Positions 8,026 to 15,808 are shown, counted from the stretch's first letter. The stretch is 20,949 bases of DNA from Christensenella sp. UBA3944 (GCA_002385605.1 DGDU01000008.1:1-20949), one strand, 5' to 3'. Notes: a model not told the origin generated them from the sequence alone. A program made the numbers and translations.

Positions 8026-8640
8026 ATGATAGAAGACAAAGCGTTTTTTAAGATAAGCTACGGGCTTTATCTGCTTACCGCGAGGGACACAAACGGCCGC
8101 GACAACGGCAGTATTAACAATACAGTCGTAATGCTGACCGATCAGCCCAAGCGCATAACCGTGAATGTCAGCCGCGACACCTACACCAACGAAATAATCA
8201 AGAGAACAGGGTTATTTAATGTGTCGGTGCTCACCGAGTCGGTGCCGTTCGAGCTGTTCAAGCGCTTCGGCTACCAGAGCGGAAGGACGGTAGACAAGTT
8301 CGAGGGCTTTACAACCCCCACCGAAAGGGCGGAAAACGGTATTTTATACCTTAAGGATTATTCCAACGCCCTCATATCTGCAAAGGTTTCGGACGCGCAC
8401 GACTACGGCACCCATACGCTGTTTGTCGCCGAAGTCACCGAGGCAAAAGTACTAAACGACCAGCCCTCGGTAACCTACTGCTATTACTCCTCGAACATCA
8501 AGCCCAAGGCCAATACCGCGGGCAAGAAAGGCTATGTCTGCACCGTTTGCGGATATATCTACGAGGGCGAACCACTGCCGGAGGATTTTATCTGCCCGAT
8601 ATGCAAGCATCCCGCAAGCGCTTTTGTCAAACTTCAATAA
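8026..8640 (+). CDS. Flavin reductase-rubredoxin fusion (high-molecular-weight rubredoxin type)
   Basis: Residues about 1-155 resemble the FMN-binding split-barrel flavin reductase domain, with N-terminal FFKISYGLYLLTA and an INNTVVMLTDQP segment. Residues 168-204 form a complete rubredoxin with C172-x2-C175 and C190-x2-C193 (YVCTVCGYIYEGE, then DFICPICK). This layout matches the high-molecular-weight rubredoxin (Hrb) of Moorella, which passes electrons from NAD(P)H to flavodiiron protein or rubrerythrin. Its place after rubrerythrin fits a peroxide, oxygen or NO defence operon. The ribosome site is unusual: the 10 bases before ATG read GGGGGGCCCC, with no AGGAG core, so coupling to the upstream gene is possible. 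Confidence 0.88.
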   Translation: MIEDKAFFKISYGLYLLTARDTNGRDNGSINNTVVMLTDQPKRITVNVSRDTYTNEIIKRTGLFNVSVLTESVPFELFKRFGYQSGRTVDKFEGFTTPTERAENGILYLKDYSNALISAKVSDAHDYGTHTLFVAEVTEAKVLNDQPSVTYCYYSSNIKPKANTAGKKGYVCTVCGYIYEGEPLPEDFICPICKHPASAFVKLQ

Positions 8641-8646
8641 CCAAAG

Positions 8647-8670
8647 AGGCCGCCGGAAAGGCGGCCTTTT
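8647..8670 (+). terminator. Terminator of the rubrerythrin operon (first of two)
   Basis: Stem AGGCCGCC/GGCGGCCT with a GGAAA loop, followed by TTT; only 6 bases after the stop codon. The stem is GC-rich and strong, and the T tract is short. Confidence 0.85.
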
Positions 8671-8684
8671 GCTTAGCGCTAAAG

Positions 8685-8708
8685 GAAGCCCAAAAGGCTT
8701 CTTTTTTT
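8685..8708 (+). terminator. Second, tandem terminator
   Basis: Stem GAAGCC/GGCTTC with loop CAAAA and seven Ts. It lies 15 bases after the first hairpin and completes the insulation of malQ from upstream transcription. Confidence 0.85.
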
Positions 8709-8736
8709 GTTGTAAAACCCAAAGCGTAAATAATAA

Positions 8737-8766
8737 TTGGAGCGGACAACAATGCTATGCTATAAT
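8737..8766 (+). promoter_or_regulatory. malQ promoter, very close to the start codon
   Basis: A perfect TATAAT at 8761-8766 with TTGGAG at 8737-8742 (18 bp apart). The usual 6-base distance puts the transcript start near 8773, while the ATG is at 8775, so the mRNA would have almost no leader. A weaker alternative (TTGTAA at 8710-8715 with AATAAT at 8732-8737) would give about 30 nt of leader, still without a ribosome site. Confidence 0.6.
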
Positions 8767-8774
8767 AGCGGTAT

Positions 8775-10253
8775 ATGAAAAAAGAAGTTAAAGAAGCCGG
8801 GATACTTTTGCATATAAGCTCTTTGCCGTCGGAGCACGGTATAGGCACTTTGGGTAAGGAAGCCTACCGCTTCGCCGATTTTCTGGCGGAGGCCGGGCAA
8901 AAGTATTGGCAGGTATTGCCCCTCGGGGTTACGGGCTACGGCAATTCGCCCTATCAATGCGCCTCGTCCTTCGCGGGCAACCATTATTTTATTGATTTGG
9001 ACCTTCTCTCCGAAGAAGGGCTTATCGAGAAGCACGAATACCAGAATATCAATTGGGGCGGCAACCCCGAAAGGGTCGATTTCGGGCAGATATACCGGCA
9101 CAGGGGAGAGGTTCTTTCTCTGGCCGCGAAGAGGTTTAATAAGCAGTCCAAAGATTACATACGCTTCTGCAAAAAGCAGGCGCCTTGGCTTGACGATTAC
9201 GCCCTTTATATGGCTATTAAGGAAAGCTTCGGCATGGCAAGCTTCGATAATTGGGATAAGGATTTAACCATCAGAAAGCCCGAGGCGCTTGCCGCCTTCG
9301 CCGCCGAACATAAAGAAAGGATAGATTATTATAAGGTTACCCAATACTTTTTTTATAAACAGCATTTCGCGCTTAAGGCTTACCTTAGCTCAAAAGGGAT
9401 AAAGCTTATCGGGGATATCCCTTCTTACACCGCCTACGACAGCGCCGATGTGTGGGCAAACCCCAGACTGTTCGAGCTGGACGAAAACCTAAAGTGCAAA
9501 AGGGTGGCGGGCGTCCCGCCCGACGCATTCTCCGAAACGGGGCAGCTTTGGGGCAACCCCTTATATAACTTTGAGGAAATGGGAAAGGATAACTTCGCCT
9601 GGCTTAAATCCAGGATACTTCACGCCCTAACCCTTTGCGACATCGTGAGGGTGGACCACTTCCGCGCCTTCGAAAGCTATTATGCAATACCCGAGGGCAG
9701 CAAGGACGCAACCGCGGGCGAATGGATTGAGGGCCCCGGCATAGGGTTTTTCAAGTCGCTTAAGATGGATAAATCCCGCATTATCGCCGAGGACCTCGGA
9801 ATTATAACCGACAAGGTAAGGGAGCTTATCGAAAAGACGGGCTTTAAGGGCATGAAGGTTTTGCAGTTTGCCTTCGACGGCAGGAAGGACAACGAATACC
9901 TTGCCCGTAACTTCAAAAACTCCAACTGTATTGTCTACACGGGCACCCACGACAACGACACGACAAAGGGCTGGTTCTACGCCTCAAGCCATAAAGAGCG
10001 CTTCGGGATAATAAAAAGCGTGCCCGAAATGTACTGTTATCCTCCCGCCGAGGCGCTTATCCGCTACGCCATGAAAAGCAAGGCTTCTCTTGCGGTTATA
10101 CCGATGCAGGATTATCTGGATTTAGGGAGCGAGGCCAGGATGAACACCCCCGCTACCGCTTACGGCAACTGGGAATGGAGGCTGAACAAGGGTTACTATA
10201 ATAAGGAACTTATTGGATATATCAAAAAACTTACAAAACTGCGCAAGAGGTAA
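8775..10253 (+). CDS. malQ: 4-alpha-glucanotransferase (amylomaltase, GH77)
   Basis: Disproportionates maltodextrins in glycogen or maltose use; cytoplasmic GH77 enzyme of 492 residues, typical of the short bacterial form. The N-terminal GILLHISSLPS and GIGTLG motifs fix the start at 8775, since a later start would remove the conserved first strand. The catalytic residues match the family: nucleophile D294 in RVDHFR, acid/base E339 in AEDLG, and D393 in GTHDND. The substrate-loop sequence NSPYQ lies near 57-61. No Shine-Dalgarno sequence precedes the ATG, and the -10 hexamer ends only 8 bases before it. Stop TAA and the next gene's ATG are 3 bases apart, so the two are co-transcribed. Confidence 0.96.
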   Translation: MKKEVKEAGILLHISSLPSEHGIGTLGKEAYRFADFLAEAGQKYWQVLPLGVTGYGNSPYQCASSFAGNHYFIDLDLLSEEGLIEKHEYQNINWGGNPERVDFGQIYRHRGEVLSLAAKRFNKQSKDYIRFCKKQAPWLDDYALYMAIKESFGMASFDNWDKDLTIRKPEALAAFAAEHKERIDYYKVTQYFFYKQHFALKAYLSSKGIKLIGDIPSYTAYDSADVWANPRLFELDENLKCKRVAGVPPDAFSETGQLWGNPLYNFEEMGKDNFAWLKSRILHALTLCDIVRVDHFRAFESYYAIPEGSKDATAGEWIEGPGIGFFKSLKMDKSRIIAEDLGIITDKVRELIEKTGFKGMKVLQFAFDGRKDNEYLARNFKNSNCIVYTGTHDNDTTKGWFYASSHKERFGIIKSVPEMYCYPPAEALIRYAMKSKASLAVIPMQDYLDLGSEARMNTPATAYGNWEWRLNKGYYNKELIGYIKKLTKLRKR

Positions 10254-10256
10254 GAT

Positions 10257-10550
10257 ATGTTAGTTATTAATGTCACTTATTATGTCAAGAAAGGGCAAAG
10301 GGATAAGTTTTTATCCGAAATAAGGGCGCACGGCATAGACGCCGCCTCTAAGGCGGAAAAGGGCTGCCTGGCCTACGATTATTACTTCTCACCAGATAAC
10401 GAGGATATACTTTTCCTCAACGAGATTTGGGAAAGCGAAGAAGACCTGAAGGCCCACGCCGAGGCACCGCATTTTGCCAAAGTGCAGGAGCTTAAAGCTG
10501 TTTATACCGACAATGTGGAGCTTGTGAAATTTTCGGCGGAGAAGCTATAA
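10257..10550 (+). CDS. ABM-domain protein (putative quinol monooxygenase-like)
   Basis: A 97-residue protein of the antibiotic biosynthesis monooxygenase superfamily (YgiN-like dimeric ferredoxin-like fold). The first strand reads VINVTYYVKKGQRDKFL. GCLAYDYYFSPDNEDILFLNEIWESEEDLKAHAEAPHF-type strands and helices follow; the E-x-W-x-s-x-x-D-L-x-x-H pattern around 65-77 is typical. Substrates of such small proteins are often unknown, so the enzymatic role is an inference. The ATG is 3 bases after the malQ stop, with an AGAGG ribosome site inside malQ. The pairing with malQ gives no clear functional clue. Confidence 0.8.
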   Translation: MLVINVTYYVKKGQRDKFLSEIRAHGIDAASKAEKGCLAYDYYFSPDNEDILFLNEIWESEEDLKAHAEAPHFAKVQELKAVYTDNVELVKFSAEKL

Positions 10551-10586
10551 AAGGTTTTTCATTTGCCGGCATCGTTCATTTTTAGT

Positions 10587-10617
10587 TAAGCCTTTCAGGC
10601 TTAGTTTGGCTTGTATT
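10587..10617 (+). terminator. Possible weak terminator after malQ operon
   Basis: Stem TAAGCCT/AGGCTTA with a 3-base loop (10587-10603) is followed by a T-rich stretch interrupted by Gs (GTTTGGCTTGTATTT). The tail is not clean, so it may be a weak terminator or only a leader hairpin of spoIIR. Confidence 0.4.
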
Positions 10618-10637
10618 TAACGGCGTTTTTCTGTCAA

Positions 10638-10656
10638 TACTCCTCTTCGGAGGGTA
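10638..10656 (+). promoter_or_regulatory. UUCG-capped hairpin enclosing the spoIIR ribosome site
   Basis: CCTC (10642-10645) pairs with GAGG (10650-10653) around TTCG, giving the exceptionally stable C(UUCG)G tetraloop. With one bulged T (10641), TAC (10638-10640) also pairs with GTA (10654-10656). The Shine-Dalgarno GGAGGG (10649-10654) is therefore buried in the stem right before the start codon. Whether the transcript includes the 5' arm depends on the unmapped transcript start. Confidence 0.55.
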
Positions 10657-10658
10657 TG

Positions 10659-11174
10659 ATGAGAAAGATTGCCGTTATTTTTTTGTTGATTGTTTTTGCC
10701 GCGGCGCTTGCCGCCTGCACGCCGTCTAAGAGCGGCTATGTGAGGATACATATCAGGGCTAATTCGGATTCCGAGGCCGACCAACAGGTTAAGCTGGAGG
10801 TAAGGGACCAGATTGTGGCTTACCTTACACCCCTTCTGAAGGATTGCAAATCGGCAAAGGAAGCTAAGGAGATTATAGAAAGCCGCCTGGACGAAATCGA
10901 GGAGGTGGCAAACGGCGTATTGGCGGGAAGCGGGTACGGGGCGAGGGCTTCCCTTACAAACGAATACTTCCCCGAAAAGGATTACGGAAATCTTACGCTT
11001 GAGGCGGGCAATTACGACGCCCTCGTGGTAAGGCTCGGGTCGGGAGAAGGCGCTAACTGGTGGTGCGTTGCCTTTCCGCCCCTTTGTTTTGTGCCTTCGG
11101 ACGGTGAGGGAAGGGTTTATAAATCAAAAATTATGGAAATAATCGAGAGAAATAAGGATAGATGGTATGACTAA
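10659..11174 (+). CDS. spoIIR: Stage II sporulation protein R (SpoIIR), lipoprotein form
   Basis: SpoIIR is made in the forespore under sigma-F and exported; it triggers SpoIIGA to process pro-sigma-E in the mother cell. The 171-residue product has the family signatures RIHIRANSDSEADQQVKLEVRD-like near 28-48, FPEKDYGNLTLEAGNYDAL near 108-126, and GANWWCVAFPPLCF near 133-146. The N-terminus is a signal peptide ending in the lipobox L17-A-A-C20, which predicts a lipid anchor; the Bacillus protein is secreted. ATG at 10659 was chosen because GGAGGG stands 4 bases upstream; the ATG at 10656 is only one base from it. Its end overlaps sleB by 8 bases. A low-confidence sigma-F like site may lie near 10612-10641. 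Confidence 0.92.
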   Translation: MRKIAVIFLLIVFAAALAACTPSKSGYVRIHIRANSDSEADQQVKLEVRDQIVAYLTPLLKDCKSAKEAKEIIESRLDEIEEVANGVLAGSGYGARASLTNEYFPEKDYGNLTLEAGNYDALVVRLGSGEGANWWCVAFPPLCFVPSDGEGRVYKSKIMEIIERNKDRWYD

Positions 11175-11853
11175 GAAACTCATCAGCGGTTTGCTTTTGA
11201 TTGCAGTACTATTTGCGGGCCTTGTCTTTTTTACCGATGTTTTTGCCGAGCAGGAAGAGGTTGCCGATGCCGCCGTCCTCAAAAGAGGCTCGACGGGCAA
11301 TGTGGTGCGAACCATTCAGACGAGGCTAAAAAACTGGGGCTATTACAACGGCGCCGTAGACGGTATATACGGGCCAAAGACCGAAGCGGCGGTAAAGTAT
11401 TTCCAGCGCACCAATAAGCTTGTCGCAGACGGCATTGTGGGGCCGAAAACCGCCGCCGCCATAGGGGTAACCCTTACGCAGGCAAGCGCGGGCACTGCTT
11501 CTTCCGCCGACTCCTACCTTCTTGCGCGGCTTGTCTACGCCGAGGCGAGGGGCGAACCGTATACGGGGCAGGTTGCCGTCGCGGCGGTTGTTCTCAACAG
11601 GGTAAGAAGTTCTTCCTTCCCCAACACCATAGCGGGCGTTATCTATCAGCCGTGGGCGTTCACTTGCGTAAACGACGGGCAGATTAACCTCACCCCCGAC
11701 GAAACCGCCAAAAAGGCGGCAAACGACGCCCTGAACGGCTGGGACCCGACGCACGGATGCCTTTATTATTACAACCCCAAAACAGCGACCAACTCCTGGA
11801 TCCGCTCCAAAGAGGTAAGGCTTACAATCGGATTGCATGTATTCTGCGTATAG
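11167..11853 (+). CDS. sleB: Spore cortex-lytic enzyme SleB
   Basis: Lytic transglycosylase that degrades the muramic-lactam cortex peptidoglycan during germination. The 228 residues contain a signal peptide (about 1-27, ending DVFA), a peptidoglycan-binding domain (about 34-101, with GSTGNVVRTIQTRL and DGIYGPKTEAAVKYFQ), and a hydrolase_2/SleB catalytic domain (about 118-228). The catalytic Glu is E126 in YAEARGEPYTGQVAVAAVVLNR. The C-terminal end IGLHVFCV fits the family. It overlaps spoIIR by 8 bases and precedes ypeB, the known partner, by 10 bases. This places all three in a forespore-expressed set. Confidence 0.96.
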   Translation: MTKKLISGLLLIAVLFAGLVFFTDVFAEQEEVADAAVLKRGSTGNVVRTIQTRLKNWGYYNGAVDGIYGPKTEAAVKYFQRTNKLVADGIVGPKTAAAIGVTLTQASAGTASSADSYLLARLVYAEARGEPYTGQVAVAAVVLNRVRSSSFPNTIAGVIYQPWAFTCVNDGQINLTPDETAKKAANDALNGWDPTHGCLYYYNPKTATNSWIRSKEVRLTIGLHVFCV

Positions 11854-11863
11854 GCGGTGAATT

Positions 11864-13180
11864 ATGAAAGAAAAAAGACCGATAAAATTAGAACTGCTTA
11901 TAGGTACCGTCATAGCCCTGGTGCTTGTGGCGGGGCTTGCGGTAACGCTGGCGTTCGCCGCCGATATGAAGGAAAAATACAACACCCACCTCGACAACCT
12001 GTATAAAAAATCCTTCATCGAAGCGATGGACTCGATAGACGACATCGAGATAAAACTTTCTAAGGTCAGCGTTTCGGAAGGCAGCCAGACCCAGAAAACC
12101 CTTCTTTCGGAAATCTGGATGAACGCCGAGATTGCCAAAAACAACCTCGCCCAGCTGTCGGGTAAGGACAGCAATATGGAAAAGATTATACAATTCCTGA
12201 ACCAGATGGGCGACTACTGCCATTGCCTTTCCAAAAAGCTGCCGGACGACCCCTTAACCGACGAAGAAAAGGATAAGCTCGAATCCCTGTATAAAGTAGT
12301 GCAGAGCCTTAAGGCAAGCTTCAAGGAAGTTGACGAGGGGCTCAGGGGCGACGCCACCTTTGTCGGCAGGCTGGACGAAGGCATACAGATGCTCGGGGAC
12401 TGCTACGAGCACTTCAATAACGACTCCAATATCGACTACCCCGAGATGATATACGACGGGCCGTTCAGCGACGCCACAGCCATCCGCGAAGCAAAATACC
12501 TTAACTCCCTGCCTAAAGTTACGCAGGAAGCCGCCGAGGCTCGGGCGCGCGAAATCTTCAAGGACGCCAAAGAAATCGCCTTTGTGGAAAAGACTATGGG
12601 CAGCATCCCCAGTTTTGTGTTCAGCGTGGCCACCGAAGAAGGCGAGGGGCTCGCGCAGATATCCGAGCAGGGCGGAAAGCTGGTGCTGTATACCTCCAGC
12701 CACGATAAAGGAGGCGCCGAGATCGATATCGAAGAGGCAACCGAAAAGGCTGAAGAAGTGCTTGTTACAATGGGCTACGAAAACCTGAAACTCGTATGGG
12801 TGACGCCCGGCGAGGGGGCGGTGTATCTCAATTATATCTTCTTCCATGACGATATCCTTTACTATCCCGATTTCGTCAAGCTTAAGGTTGGCGACGACGG
12901 TTGCGTGCTTGCCTTCGACGCCACGGGCTACGCCTACAACCATATAGACAGAAGCCTTGACCCGCCTTCCGCCACCCCCGAACAGGCAGCCGAAAAGGTA
13001 AGCAAGAAGCTCACCATAGTAGAGACCCGCACCGTGGTTATCCCCACAAAGTGGAACACCGAGATATTCGCCTACGAGTTCTTCTGCGAGCGCGAGGACG
13101 AAGAGTTTTATGTCTACATCGACGCCAACACATTGGAGGAAGTCGAGATAATGAAGGTTGTCAACAATATGGTTGTATAG
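11864..13180 (+). CDS. ypeB: Germination protein YpeB
   Basis: Partner of SleB: each protein needs the other for stable placement in the dormant spore. The 438 residues have an N-terminal membrane anchor (about 11-32), a helical, coiled-coil rich segment (about 33-180), and C-terminal YpeB/PepSY-type repeats (about 215-435). One repeat contains SLPKVTQEAAEARAREIF and another has ATPEQAAEKVSKKL. The DAKEIAFVEKTMGSIPSFVFSV region also matches YpeB style. The ATG follows GGCGGTG. The gene closes the spoIIR-sleB-ypeB operon and is ended by a strong bidirectional terminator. Confidence 0.93.
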   Translation: MKEKRPIKLELLIGTVIALVLVAGLAVTLAFAADMKEKYNTHLDNLYKKSFIEAMDSIDDIEIKLSKVSVSEGSQTQKTLLSEIWMNAEIAKNNLAQLSGKDSNMEKIIQFLNQMGDYCHCLSKKLPDDPLTDEEKDKLESLYKVVQSLKASFKEVDEGLRGDATFVGRLDEGIQMLGDCYEHFNNDSNIDYPEMIYDGPFSDATAIREAKYLNSLPKVTQEAAEARAREIFKDAKEIAFVEKTMGSIPSFVFSVATEEGEGLAQISEQGGKLVLYTSSHDKGGAEIDIEEATEKAEEVLVTMGYENLKLVWVTPGEGAVYLNYIFFHDDILYYPDFVKLKVGDDGCVLAFDATGYAYNHIDRSLDPPSATPEQAAEKVSKKLTIVETRTVVIPTKWNTEIFAYEFFCEREDEEFYVYIDANTLEEVEIMKVVNNMVV

Positions 13181-13203
13181 GTATAATCTCCTGTTTCCCA
13201 ATC

Positions 13204-13232
13204 AAAAAGGGCTCCTTCCGAGCCCTTTTTTT
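13204..13232. terminator. Bidirectional terminator between convergent genes
   Basis: An 11-bp stem AAAAAGGGCTC/GAGCCCTTTTT with loop CTTCC, T-rich on both strands. It lies 23 bases after the ypeB stop and 1 base beyond the stop of the minus-strand lipoprotein gene, so it can serve both. Confidence 0.92.
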
Positions 13233-13233
13233 G

Positions 13234-14070
13234 TTATTCCGCTTTTGCGTTTATTAAGCTGTAGGTCAGGTTGTTCTCGACAATCTTTACGGGAATGTAA
13301 AAGCTTTCGTTGCGTGGGGAAACGCTGCTTCCCTTAAGAATGAAGGAGGACTTGGCGTACCATACCGATATCGGCTGCCCCGAGGGGGATTCGGTCTTGC
13401 GGAATACCGCTTTAAGGCACGCGACGGTTTGCTCCTGCTGCCCGCCGTTTCTGTCGGTATACCTGAGGGCGAAGTTGGTGGCGTCGTCGGATACGCTCAC
13501 CGCGATTTTTTCCAGGCTGTCGGTATTGGGGCTAAGCACCTTGTATTCCGAACTGTAACCGCCGTCTATGTCGTACAGCCTTATGATGTTATACAAAAGC
13601 TCGTTGTCGGCGTAGCCGCCGTTGGCCTTTATTCGCTTGTAGTCGCCGCCGTTCTTGCTGTAATAAAAATACCTGCCCTCGTGATAAACCTTGTTCTCGT
13701 AGCTTACACCGTTATAATCTACCTTCTTGTAAGAAGCAAGAGAGGTGAAGCCGTTAAGAAGGCTCTCCGAGTACATTATTTCCTTGCCCTGCGTGTCAGT
13801 CGCGACTTTTGTCACTCTGGCGCTTCCCGACGAAAGTTTGAAGGGCTCTTCGCGCAGGCGCTCGATTTTATACTCGCCGCCCTTAAGCCTTTCGGAAACC
13901 ACCGTGAGGGTACCGATAAGGGTGTCGCCCTCTTTAATCTCGTAGGTGAGCGTTTCTTTTTCCGCCCACGCTACGCCGGGTACGGGGGACTCGCTGGAGC
14001 AAGCCGTTATCATAACAGCTCCGATAGAAATGACGGCTATCATCAGTAGGGATAGGATAAGCTTTCTCAT
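13234..14070 (-). CDS. Lipoprotein of unknown function
   Basis: A 278-residue exported protein. Residues 1-24 form a lipoprotein signal with lipobox I21-T-A-C24, followed by SSES. The rest is predicted mostly beta-rich, with alternating strands such as LTYEIKEGDTLIGTLTVVSE and YSSEYKVLSPNTDSLEKIAVSV. This pattern is loosely like periplasmic beta-barrel-like or solute-handling lipoproteins (DUF3108-like proteins come to mind, a weak resemblance). I do not recognise the family. It starts 25 bases after the MFS transporter gene, has a CGGAG ribosome site, and is surely co-transcribed with it. A role tied to that transporter's substrate at the outer membrane face is an inference. Confidence 0.8.
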   Translation of the reverse strand: MRKLILSLLMIAVISIGAVMITACSSESPVPGVAWAEKETLTYEIKEGDTLIGTLTVVSERLKGGEYKIERLREEPFKLSSGSARVTKVATDTQGKEIMYSESLLNGFTSLASYKKVDYNGVSYENKVYHEGRYFYYSKNGGDYKRIKANGGYADNELLYNIIRLYDIDGGYSSEYKVLSPNTDSLEKIAVSVSDDATNFALRYTDRNGGQQEQTVACLKAVFRKTESPSGQPISVWYAKSSFILKGSSVSPRNESFYIPVKIVENNLTYSLINAKAE

Positions 14071-14095
14071 ACTCCGAAACTCCCGTTTTGTCGGA

Positions 14096-15793
14096 TTAAT
14101 CGTCGCCCGCGCCCAGCATTTCGAGCTTGGACTTGGGAGGCACCGCCTTGCTGTCGCCGTGCTTTACGAATACCATAAGCAGTATTGCTATCACCACGCA
14201 GATGGTCGAATAAAGGAACAGATACTTGTTGCCGAATTTGTCCATAACTATACCCGCGATAAAGGGGGTTATGGCCTGGGCGCTCATGGTGGCGGTGTAG
14301 TAAAGGCCGGTATATTTGCCCACGCTGTCGGTGCTGGAGAGCTCGACAACCATGGGGAAGGTGTTAACATTGGCGATAATGAGGCCGAAGCCGGCTATCA
14401 GGTAGAATATCGTAAACAGGTAGATTACGGCGCTTCCCGGGTTGGCGGCAAAGAAGAATACAAGGATAAAAGATACAACAGCGAAAGCGAAGCCCATCAT
14501 AATGGATTTGCGGCGGCCTATCTTTACCGCCAGGTAGCCTACGGGGATGAAGGCGATCGCCGAGATGCCCATAGATACGCCCGAAATGACACCGCCGAGC
14601 CCTGCCGAAAGGTTAAGGGTGCGGGTGATGTAAATCGAAAGGTTGCTGGTTACGGCGTTGTAGCCCATAAACCACATGAATATCGACGCGAGAATAAGGA
14701 TAAAGGAAGTAAGCTTGGCTTTCTTAAGCTTATTTACTTCCTCGACATTTCCGCTTAGCAGCGCGCCGTCGTCGGACTTGATGGGCATATCCTCGTCGTT
14801 GGAGATGCCGTACTCTTCGCAGATTACCCTGCACTCCTCAACGAGCTTGGGCTCTTTTACGAGCAGCAGGAAGGCAGCGAGCAGGGCAAGCATTGCCGCC
14901 GCCACGCAGATGAATATCGCGATGTAGCCCGTGGGATTTATAAGAAGCACCACAGTATAAATTATAAAGGATATAGCGCCGCCCGCGCCGCCGGCGAGGT
15001 TAATCATTGCGTTGGCCTGGCTGCGCAAGGGCTTGGGCGTGACATCGGGCATGAGCGCGACCGCCGGGCTTCTATAAGTCGCCATGGCGATAAGCACAAG
15101 GAGCAGCACCACCATGTAAGCGGCGAGGGAGCCCGCGTTTCTCATCGTTATTGTGTTGTTAACCTGATTGCTGGCGAAGGTGTTTATGCCGGGCTTTACA
15201 AACTTGACATAGCCATCCGAGAGAGTTATCTCGCCCTTCTTGTTAAGCGAATCGCTTCCGTCAGGGTTTTTGTAAGGATTAAGCGCTATCTTAAGGTAAT
15301 CGTCCAGGGAATCTATGCCGTTCAGCTTAAGGTAAGCGTGGTCGCAGTAGTCCGAGTTCTCTTTGCCCTTCTCAAAAAGCATTGTGTAAAGGGCTTCGGC
15401 ATCGTAGGTTTTTCCGCTGTCGTCCACATAGGTGTAGCCGTCTACCCAGGTTTGGGTTATTTCCTGGCGGAGAGCCATAGCCTTCTTGAGCTGTCCGTTT
15501 GCCGAAACGGGCACGAACACCATAAGAAGCACCGAAGCTATCGTGCCAAGCACTATATAGGGCGTGCGCTTGCCGTACTTGGTGTTGGTCTTGTCCGAAA
15601 GCTTACCGAACAAAGGCAGCAAAAACAGGGACAAAAGGTTATCGAGGCCCATTATAAACCCGCGCCACATATTGCTGAGGCCGTAGGCGTTCTCGAGAAG
15701 CAGCGGCACAACATAGTCGTAGGCGGTCCAGAAAACCATAATAATGGCGAAAGCTGTGCCTACTTTTAATGTTTTGATGTAGTCAAGTTTCAT
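14096..15793 (-). CDS. MFS transporter, SLC45/GPH-like, with large extracytoplasmic insert
   Basis: A 12-helix major facilitator of 565 residues, likely a sugar:cation symporter by resemblance. The cytoplasmic loop 2-3 carries GKLSDKTNTKYGKRTPYI (63-80), close to the SDRT-W-GRRRP motif of SLC45 and GPH carriers. RSPAVALMPDVTPKPLRSQANA (241-262) matches the conserved loop 4-5. Between helices 3 and 4, residues about 99-220 form a hydrophilic insert that should face outside; ordinary relatives have a short loop there. A second loop (about 315-360) is the cytoplasmic centre. The gene has its own strong promoter, a palindromic site in the leader and a GGAAGGAG ribosome site. Substrate unknown; malQ nearby is on the other strand and is not evidence for maltose. 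Confidence 0.88.
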   Translation of the reverse strand: MKLDYIKTLKVGTAFAIIMVFWTAYDYVVPLLLENAYGLSNMWRGFIMGLDNLLSLFLLPLFGKLSDKTNTKYGKRTPYIVLGTIASVLLMVFVPVSANGQLKKAMALRQEITQTWVDGYTYVDDSGKTYDAEALYTMLFEKGKENSDYCDHAYLKLNGIDSLDDYLKIALNPYKNPDGSDSLNKKGEITLSDGYVKFVKPGINTFASNQVNNTITMRNAGSLAAYMVVLLLVLIAMATYRSPAVALMPDVTPKPLRSQANAMINLAGGAGGAISFIIYTVVLLINPTGYIAIFICVAAAMLALLAAFLLLVKEPKLVEECRVICEEYGISNDEDMPIKSDDGALLSGNVEEVNKLKKAKLTSFILILASIFMWFMGYNAVTSNLSIYITRTLNLSAGLGGVISGVSMGISAIAFIPVGYLAVKIGRRKSIMMGFAFAVVSFILVFFFAANPGSAVIYLFTIFYLIAGFGLIIANVNTFPMVVELSSTDSVGKYTGLYYTATMSAQAITPFIAGIVMDKFGNKYLFLYSTICVVIAILLMVFVKHGDSKAVPPKSKLEMLGAGDD

Positions 15794-15808
15794 CCTCTCT
15801 CTCCTTCC

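Noticed and set aside
12254..13201. 315-codon minus-strand open frame opposite ypeB
   Set aside because: Shadow of ypeB caused by GC-rich codon use; the product lacks family features, and it runs through the bidirectional terminator.
8775..15793. malQ and the MFS gene as a maltose system
   Set aside because: They are on opposite strands 4 kb apart with spore genes between; the sugar type of the carrier cannot be read from sequence.
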